DNA of 11,719 nucleotides from NCBI GenBank assembly GCA_964600045.1, contig CAZRHS010000045.1, positions 1 through 11,719 of the forward strand, read 5' to 3'. Below the pieces are notes generated by a model that had not been told where the DNA came from, did no database searches, and saw only the letters and a program-made list of their open reading frames with translations. This stretch comes from Phil1 sp964600045. Its GTDB lineage: Bacteria; Bacillota; Clostridia; Christensenellales; CAG-138. This document shows, one piece after another, positions 1-4,877 of this stretch (position 1 is the first letter of the stretch; each line of letters begins with the position of its first letter). A program made the translations under genes and the position numbers.

Positions 1-30
1 AAATGTGTACGGGATTATACCGCTCCTGCT

Positions 31-58
31 TTTACCTTTTACGTGTTTCTGATATAAT
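31..58 (+). promoter_or_regulatory. Candidate extended -10 promoter of the glycerol operon
   Basis: A perfect TATAAT lies at 53-58, preceded by TG at 50-51 (extended -10). A moderate -35, TTTACC (4 of 6 matches to consensus), lies at 31-36 with a 16-base spacer. Transcription would start near position 65, giving a leader of about 27 bases before the glycerol kinase ATG. This is motif reading only. The preceding 30 bases show no recognisable gene end or operator. Confidence 0.65.
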
Positions 59-76
59 AAAGTGTTAATAAAGGCC

Positions 77-84
77 AAGGAGGG
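77..84 (+). promoter_or_regulatory. Ribosome binding site that fixes the glpK start
   Basis: AAGGAGGG sits 7 bases before the ATG at 92. An in-frame GTG at 62 would put this site inside the coding sequence and would start at or before the predicted transcription start, so the ATG at 92 is preferred. Confidence 0.85.
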
Positions 85-91
85 CATTGCC

Positions 92-1594
92 ATGGCAGAA
101 TACATTATGGCTCTTGACGCGGGAACAACGTCCAACCGATGCATATTGTTTGACCGCTCGGCACGAATATGCGCCGTAGCTCAGCGGGAGTTCACTCAGC
201 ACTACCCAAAGCCGGGCTACGTTGAGCACGACGCGAACGAAATATGGGCAACGCAGCTTGGCGTTGCGGTGGAAGCCATGCAGATGCTTGGCATCGGGGC
301 TGAGGATATTGCCGCGATAGGCATTACCAATCAGCGCGAAACAACCGTTGTTTGGGACAAGGCCACAGGCGAACCCATATACAACGCGATTGTCTGGCAA
401 TGCCGCCGCACGAGCAAATTCTGCGACGAGCTGAAGGAGCGCGGCCTTTCCGATAAAATCCGGCAAAAAACCGGCCTTGTTATAGACGCTTACTTTTCGG
501 CCACAAAGCTTAAATGGATACTTGATAACGTTCCCGGCGCGCGGGAAAGGGCGAAGCGTGGTGAACTTTGCTTCGGCACGGTTGATACCTGGCTTATGTG
601 GAAACTGAGCGGCGGCAGAATATTCGCCACCGATTACTCAAACGCCTCCCGCACAATGCTTTTTAATATAAACACGCTTAAGTGGGACGAGGATATACTG
701 AAGGAACTTGATATTCCCGCCTGCGTACTGCCCGAGGTTAAGCCCTCAAGCGGCGTTTTCGGCCACGCCGACGCGCGCTTCCTTGGCGGGGAAATACCCA
801 TAGCGGGCGTTGCCGGAGATCAGCAGTCCGCACTTTTCGGACAAACCTGCTTCAGCGCGGGCGAAGCGAAGAATACATACGGCACAGGCTGCTTTTTGCT
901 TATGAATACGGGCGAAAAGCCGGTATTCTCAAAGAACGGGCTTGTTACAACAATTGCCTGGGGCATCAACGGGCGCGTTAATTACGCGCTTGAGGGCAGC
1001 ATATTCGTTGCCGGCGCCGCCATACAATGGCTTAGGGACGAGATGAAACTTATTGAAAGCGCGGCGGATTCGGAATACATGGCGCGAAAGGTAAAGGATA
1101 CAAACGGCTGCTATGTTGTGCCGGCATTCACGGGGCTTGGCGCGCCGCATTGGGACCAGTACGCGCGCGGGGCAATAGTAGGCCTAAGCCGCGGCTGCAA
1201 TAAATATCACATAATAAGGGCCACGCTGGACAGCATTTGCTACCAGGTGAACGACGTGCTGAACGCCATGCAGGCGGATTCGCTTATACCCTTGAACGTG
1301 CTTAGGGTAGACGGCGGAGCGAGCGCGAACAATTACCTTATGCAAACGCAGGCGGACATTATAAACGCCCCGACCGTAAGGCCAAAATGCGTTGAAACAA
1401 CGGCTATGGGCGCGGCGTTCCTTGCGGGACTTGCCGTGAAATACTGGGCTGACATGAACGAGATAAAGCAAAGCCGCGAGGAGGAACGGGAGTTCTATCC
1501 CGCGATAGGTGATGATGAGCGCAGGGCAAGGATACAGGGCTGGAACCGCGCGGTAAAGCGCGCCTACGGCTGGGCGAAAGAGGACGAGGAATAA
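92..1594 (+). CDS. glpK: Glycerol kinase
   Basis: This cytoplasmic FGGY-family kinase uses ATP to phosphorylate glycerol to sn-glycerol-3-phosphate, the entry step of the pathway encoded downstream. The protein is 500 residues, close to the usual 495-505. Visible motifs: the phosphate-binding loop DAGTTSNR at residues 9-16; glycerol-contacting R82 and E83 (in NQRETT), W102 and Y134; the FGGY signature around YFSATKLKW at 134-142; catalytic base D243 in AGDQQ; the adenosine loop GTGCF at 264-268; and GGASANN at 408-414. The start at 92 is set by a strong ribosome binding site. The region that carries the HPr-phosphorylated histidine in many Firmicutes (YHFFG) reads ARFLGG here, with R229 at the histidine position. 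The stop codon overlaps the next start in TAATG, so translation is probably coupled. Confidence 0.98.
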   Translation: MAEYIMALDAGTTSNRCILFDRSARICAVAQREFTQHYPKPGYVEHDANEIWATQLGVAVEAMQMLGIGAEDIAAIGITNQRETTVVWDKATGEPIYNAIVWQCRRTSKFCDELKERGLSDKIRQKTGLVIDAYFSATKLKWILDNVPGARERAKRGELCFGTVDTWLMWKLSGGRIFATDYSNASRTMLFNINTLKWDEDILKELDIPACVLPEVKPSSGVFGHADARFLGGEIPIAGVAGDQQSALFGQTCFSAGEAKNTYGTGCFLLMNTGEKPVFSKNGLVTTIAWGINGRVNYALEGSIFVAGAAIQWLRDEMKLIESAADSEYMARKVKDTNGCYVVPAFTGLGAPHWDQYARGAIVGLSRGCNKYHIIRATLDSICYQVNDVLNAMQADSLIPLNVLRVDGGASANNYLMQTQADIINAPTVRPKCVETTAMGAAFLAGLAVKYWADMNEIKQSREEEREFYPAIGDDERRARIQGWNRAVKRAYGWAKEDEE

Positions 1595-3057
1595 TGAAAG
1601 AATACGATGTTGTAATAATAGGCGCGGGCGTTACGGGCTGCGCCGCGGCAAGGTATTTAAGCCGCTTTAATGCGCGCACGGCCGTTATAGAGCGCGCGGA
1701 AGATGTTTGCGCGTTCGGCGCAAGCAAAGCTAACAGCGCAATTGTGCACGCTGGGTTTGATGCTGAAAACGGCAGCCTTATGGCAAAGCTTAATGTTGAG
1801 GGCAGCCGCATGATGGAAAAGCTTTCAAAGGAGCTTGACTTTAGCTATATAAACAACGGCAGCCTTGTGGTCTGCATGGAGGAGAGCGACTACCCTAAGC
1901 TTGAACAGCTTTATCAAAACGGGCTGAAGAACGGCGTTGAGGGGCTGGAGATAATCCGCGGGGCAAGGCTTCGTGAGATAGAGCCCGCCGTAAGGAGTGA
2001 CGCGTATGCCGCGCTTTGGGCGCCCACGGGGGCTATTGTTTGCCCGTTTGGCCTTACGATAGCGCTTGCGGAAAACGCCGCCGTGAACGGAGTGGAGTTT
2101 ATATTCAACACAACCGTAACAGCTTTAAGATATGAAGACAACGCATGGAGCGTGCAGACAAACGCGGGACTTATACGCGCTAATGCCGTTATAAACGCGG
2201 CGGGAACATATGCCGACGTGCTGCACAACATGGTAAGCACCAAAAAGATTCACATAACGCCGAGAAAGGGCGAATATATGCTGCTGGACAGGAGCGTTGG
2301 CGGCTTTGTAAAGCGCACGGTGTTTCAGCTGCCCACAAAGCTTGGCAAGGGCGTGCTTGTAAGCCCCACCGTACACGGAAACATAATAGTAGGCCCGACT
2401 GCGGACGATATACTTGACCGCGACGGAGTTAACACAACCGAGGCGGGACTTAACGACGTTAGGGTAAAATCCGGCCTTGCGGTGGAGGGTTTGCCGCTTA
2501 AGCAGGTTATAACAAGCTTTGCCGGCCTTCGCGCGCACGAGGACGGGCATGAATTTATAATAGGAAAGGCGGAGGGCGCAACAAACTTCTTTGATTGCGC
2601 GGGCATTGAGTCCCCCGGCCTTTCAAGCGCGCCCGCCGTGGGCAAAATGATTTCCGAAATAGTTGCTAAGGAGCTTAAGCTTAGCGAAAAGGAAAACTTT
2701 ATTTCCACAAGAAAGGGCATAGTTGACCCGAAGAAATTAAGCATAGACGAGCGCAACGAGCTTATTAAAAAGAACAGCGCGTACGGCCAGATTGTATGCC
2801 GCTGCGAAAGCATAACCGAGGGCGAGATTGTGGATGCCATTCATCGCCCCGTGGGAGCGAAAAGCCTGGACGGCGTGAAGCGCCGCGTACGCGCGGGCAT
2901 GGGCCGCTGCCAGGGCGGATTCTGCAGCCCGAGGGTTATGGAAATACTGGCGCGGGAGCTTAAAATAAGCCTTGCGGACGTTACTAAAAGCGGCGGAGGA
3001 TCGCGAGTTATAACGGGCCTAGCAAAGCAGGAGGCAGGCAAATATGAAACAATATGA
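1594..3057 (+). CDS. glpA: GlpA-like FAD-dependent glycerol-3-phosphate dehydrogenase subunit with C-terminal BFD-like [2Fe-2S] domain
   Basis: The likely role is oxidation of sn-glycerol-3-phosphate to dihydroxyacetone phosphate, with electrons leaving through an Fe-S centre. The 487-residue protein starts with an FAD-binding Rossmann fold (GAGVTG at 10-15, acidic E33 at the end of the second strand). A D-amino-acid-oxidase-type body follows, including PRKGEY at 223-228 and AGLRA at 310-314. The C-terminus is a BFD-like [2Fe-2S] domain with CxC at 402/404 and CxxxxC at 439/444. This order matches anaerobic GlpA rather than aerobic GlpD/GlpO, which lack the BFD domain; it is somewhat shorter than E. 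coli GlpA (about 540). The substrate is inferred mainly from adjacency to glycerol kinase: sequence alone would also fit a 2-hydroxyglutarate or other hydroxyacid/amine oxidoreductase of the same fold. The ATG overlaps the glpK stop by one base and the end overlaps the next gene by 14 bases. Confidence 0.88.
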   Translation: MKEYDVVIIGAGVTGCAAARYLSRFNARTAVIERAEDVCAFGASKANSAIVHAGFDAENGSLMAKLNVEGSRMMEKLSKELDFSYINNGSLVVCMEESDYPKLEQLYQNGLKNGVEGLEIIRGARLREIEPAVRSDAYAALWAPTGAIVCPFGLTIALAENAAVNGVEFIFNTTVTALRYEDNAWSVQTNAGLIRANAVINAAGTYADVLHNMVSTKKIHITPRKGEYMLLDRSVGGFVKRTVFQLPTKLGKGVLVSPTVHGNIIVGPTADDILDRDGVNTTEAGLNDVRVKSGLAVEGLPLKQVITSFAGLRAHEDGHEFIIGKAEGATNFFDCAGIESPGLSSAPAVGKMISEIVAKELKLSEKENFISTRKGIVDPKKLSIDERNELIKKNSAYGQIVCRCESITEGEIVDAIHRPVGAKSLDGVKRRVRAGMGRCQGGFCSPRVMEILARELKISLADVTKSGGGSRVITGLAKQEAGKYETI

Positions 3058-4312
3058 TATAGCCATTGTGGGCGCAGGTCCCGCCGGGCTTGCGGCGGCC
3101 GCCGCGGCTTACGACGCAGGAGCGAAAAGCATAGTTTTAATAGAAAGAGAAGCGGCGCCGGGCGGCATACTGAACCAGTGCATACACGCAGGATTCGGCC
3201 TGCACACTTTTAATGAGGAGCTTACCGGTCCCGAATACGCGGCGCGCTTTATTGCCAAAGTAAACGAGCGCGGCATAGACATGCTGCTTTCAACAATGGT
3301 GCTTTCAATAGCGGACGATAAAACCATAACCGCCATGAATCGCACGGACGGCGTGTTCACAATAAAGCCCAAGGCGATAGTGCTCTGCATGGGCTGCCGC
3401 GAAAGGAGCCGCGGCGCGCTGAACATCCCTGGCTTCCGCCCCGCGGGAATTTATTCCGCAGGCACGGCGCAGAAGCTTGTGAACATAATGGGATATATGC
3501 CCGGGCGCGAGGTTGTAATACTCGGCAGCGGCGACATTGGCCTTATAATGGCCCGAAGGATGACGCTTGAGGGCGCGAAAGTTAAGGTTGTGGCGGAGCT
3601 TATGCCCTATTCAGGCGGCCTTAAAAGAAACATTGTCCAGTGCCTTGACGATTTCGGCATTCCCCTTAAGCTGAGCCACACGGTTGTTGATATTCGCGGC
3701 CGGGAAAGGGTTGAAGGCGTTACAATAGCCGAGGTAGGCGCCGACCTTAAGCCTATCGCCGGCACGGAGGAATACTACCCCTGCGATACGCTTCTTCTTT
3801 CCTGCGGGCTTATACCGGAAAACGAGCTTTCCCGCGGCATGGGCGTTGGCATGCACCCGGTAACGGGCGGGCCGATTGTAAACGAATCCCTTGAAACAGA
3901 TATAGAGGGCGTGTTCAGCGCGGGCAATGCCCTGCATGTTCATGATCTTGTGGACTACGTAAGCGAGGAGGCCGCCGCGGCCGGGCGAAACGCCGCAAAA
4001 TACGCCCTTGGTGAAAGCACGGCTTCATCCTCCGCCGCGCGAATAAAGATAGAACTTGCGGGCGGCATACGCTATGCCGTTCCTTCCGTTATAGATCCCG
4101 CCAAGGTTGAAGAAAATCTTACCGTGCGCATGCGCGTGGGCAGAATAATGAAAAATAAACGGCTTTGTGTATTCATAAACGGAAATAAAGAGCTTGCCCG
4201 TCCCCGCCAGATAATGGCCCCGGGAGAGATGGAGCAGGTTATAATAAAGCGAGAAATGCTGGATAAATATGCATCAATTGAGAGCATACTCATCTGCACG
4301 GAGGATATGTAA
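3044..4312 (+). CDS. FAD/NAD(P)-dependent oxidoreductase (pyridine nucleotide-disulfide fold), partner of the GlpA-like subunit
   Basis: This is probably the subunit that takes electrons from the GlpA-like protein and passes them to a nicotinamide cofactor. The 422-residue protein has an N-terminal FAD motif GAGPAG (10-15), a second Rossmann motif GSGDIG (161-166) consistent with NAD(P) binding, and the late FAD motif GVFSAGNA (289-296). A CxxC pair at 115/118 (CMGC) and C46 in NQCIHAGFG could be redox-active or bind a cluster. The last 90 or so residues form an extra C-terminal domain. It occupies the operon place of GlpB but is not simply GlpB, because two dinucleotide-binding motifs are present. 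The ATG lies 9 bases after AGGAGG (3029-3034) and overlaps the previous gene by 14 bases, so expression is coupled. The family is clear; the electron acceptor is inferred. Confidence 0.87.
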   Translation: MKQYDIAIVGAGPAGLAAAAAAYDAGAKSIVLIEREAAPGGILNQCIHAGFGLHTFNEELTGPEYAARFIAKVNERGIDMLLSTMVLSIADDKTITAMNRTDGVFTIKPKAIVLCMGCRERSRGALNIPGFRPAGIYSAGTAQKLVNIMGYMPGREVVILGSGDIGLIMARRMTLEGAKVKVVAELMPYSGGLKRNIVQCLDDFGIPLKLSHTVVDIRGRERVEGVTIAEVGADLKPIAGTEEYYPCDTLLLSCGLIPENELSRGMGVGMHPVTGGPIVNESLETDIEGVFSAGNALHVHDLVDYVSEEAAAAGRNAAKYALGESTASSSAARIKIELAGGIRYAVPSVIDPAKVEENLTVRMRVGRIMKNKRLCVFINGNKELARPRQIMAPGEMEQVIIKREMLDKYASIESILICTEDM

Positions 4313-4678
4313 ATGGAAACGAAAAAGCTTACGTGTATATGCTGCCCCATGGGCTGCCAGATAGAGGCGGATGTGGAAGGAAAGCAGGTGCTCGCCGTTC
4401 GCGGAAATTCCTGCCCCCGCGGCAAAAAGTACGCTGAATCGGAGCTTTCTGCCCCCGTGCGTACCATCACAAGCACCGTAAGGTTATTTGGCAGCGCAAC
4501 CGGCGCGGCCGTTGTTCCCGTGCGCTCCGCCGCACCCGTACCAAAGGACAAAATGTTTGACTGCATGAGGGAGCTTAGCCGCGTGAGCGTAGCCGCTCCC
4601 GTATATATAGGCGATATCGTGCTTAAAAATGCAGCCGGCACAGGCGTTGACATAATAGCCGCAAGGGATATGAAGTAA
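4313..4678 (+). CDS. DUF1667-type small cysteine-motif protein, probable Fe-S subunit of the glycerol-3-phosphate dehydrogenase
   Basis: This 121-residue protein opens with a cysteine cluster: C8, C10, C11 and C15 (CICCPMGC), plus C34 in NSCPRG. The arrangement resembles the N-terminal [4Fe-4S] site of molybdopterin oxidoreductases, so cluster binding is plausible but unproven. The remainder has no membrane segment and no other motif I recognise. Proteins of this type are commonly encoded directly after the two flavoproteins seen here in clostridial glycerol operons, so it is best read as the third subunit or an electron-transfer partner. The ATG directly abuts the previous stop codon, with GGAGG at 4300-4304 inside the upstream gene, which points to strict co-translation. 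It is the last gene of the operon. Confidence 0.82.
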   Translation: METKKLTCICCPMGCQIEADVEGKQVLAVRGNSCPRGKKYAESELSAPVRTITSTVRLFGSATGAAVVPVRSAAPVPKDKMFDCMRELSRVSVAAPVYIGDIVLKNAAGTGVDIIAARDMK

Positions 4679-4689
4679 GTAAATTATTA

Positions 4690-4725
4690 TCTTGCGAAGC
4701 GGCGAACATTGTCTGCTTCGCAAGA
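4690..4725 (+). terminator. Long perfect hairpin after the glycerol operon, no U tract
   Basis: The arms at 4690-4700 and 4715-4725 are perfect inverse complements (11 pairs) around a 14-base loop, starting 12 bases after the last stop codon. The position suits a terminator or an mRNA 3'-end stabiliser. The sequence after it (CTGTTCCGA) has no run of T, so it does not look like a classic intrinsic terminator. A factor-dependent terminator, a processing site or an operator are alternatives. Confidence 0.5.
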
Positions 4726-4760
4726 CTGTTCCGATATAATATATTATTTTCGTTTCGAAC

Positions 4761-4793
4761 ATAGCAATTGACAATTCTCACAAATTTTGCTAT
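4761..4793. promoter_or_regulatory. Inverted repeat spanning the transporter promoter, candidate operator
   Basis: ATAGCAA at 4761-4767 and TTGCTAT at 4787-4793 are exact inverse complements separated by 19 bases. The left arm abuts the -35 hexamer and the right arm runs into the -10, so a protein bound here would cover RNA polymerase contacts. No known regulator consensus is recognised, and chance in AT-rich DNA is possible. Confidence 0.35.
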
Positions 4794-4796
4794 CTT
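4768..4796 (+). promoter_or_regulatory. Candidate promoter of the peptide transporter operon
   Basis: A perfect TTGACA at 4768-4773 is followed after exactly 17 bases by TATCTT at 4791-4796 (4 of 6 matches to TATAAT). Transcription would start near 4803, giving a leader of about 75 bases. A perfect TATAAT also occurs at 4803-4808, but no reasonable -35 lies 16-18 bases upstream of it. Confidence 0.6.
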
Positions 4797-4815
4797 AACA
4801 ATTATAATCAATGTC

Positions 4816-4833
4816 TGCGCTGCTTCGTGCGCA
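4816..4833 (+). other. Small hairpin in the transporter 5' leader
   Basis: TGCGC at 4816-4820 pairs with GCGCA at 4829-4833 around an 8-base loop. It is short and may be a chance structure. It lies between the predicted transcription start and the ribosome binding site. Confidence 0.25.
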
Positions 4834-4847
4834 TGTAAAACGTTTCA
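4834..4847 (+). promoter_or_regulatory. CRE-like / LacI-family-like palindrome in the leader
   Basis: TGTAAAACGTTTCA contains the perfect palindrome AAACGTTT and has the TG...CA ends of a catabolite responsive element. The central CG is shifted one base from the classical 14-base consensus. It lies downstream of the predicted transcription start, where a bound CcpA-type protein would act as a roadblock. This is a resemblance only. Confidence 0.28.
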
Positions 4848-4877
4848 GCAAAAAACTAAATATCAAGGAGGAGCACA

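Noticed and set aside
62..91. GTG at 62 as a longer glpK start
   Set aside because: It would add ten residues not typical of the family, swallow the ribosome binding site at 77-84, and sit at or before the predicted transcription start.
4735..4740. Perfect TATAAT in the gap as an alternative transporter promoter
   Set aside because: The best upstream -35 (TTGTCT at 4709-4714) is 20 bases away, too far for a normal spacer, and it falls within the hairpin. The TTGACA at 4768 with a 17-base spacer is better.
4623..4811. Possible small minus-strand gene in the gap between the operons
   Set aside because: The frame overlaps the DUF1667 end, the hairpin and the candidate promoter, and shows no ribosome binding site or protein-like composition.
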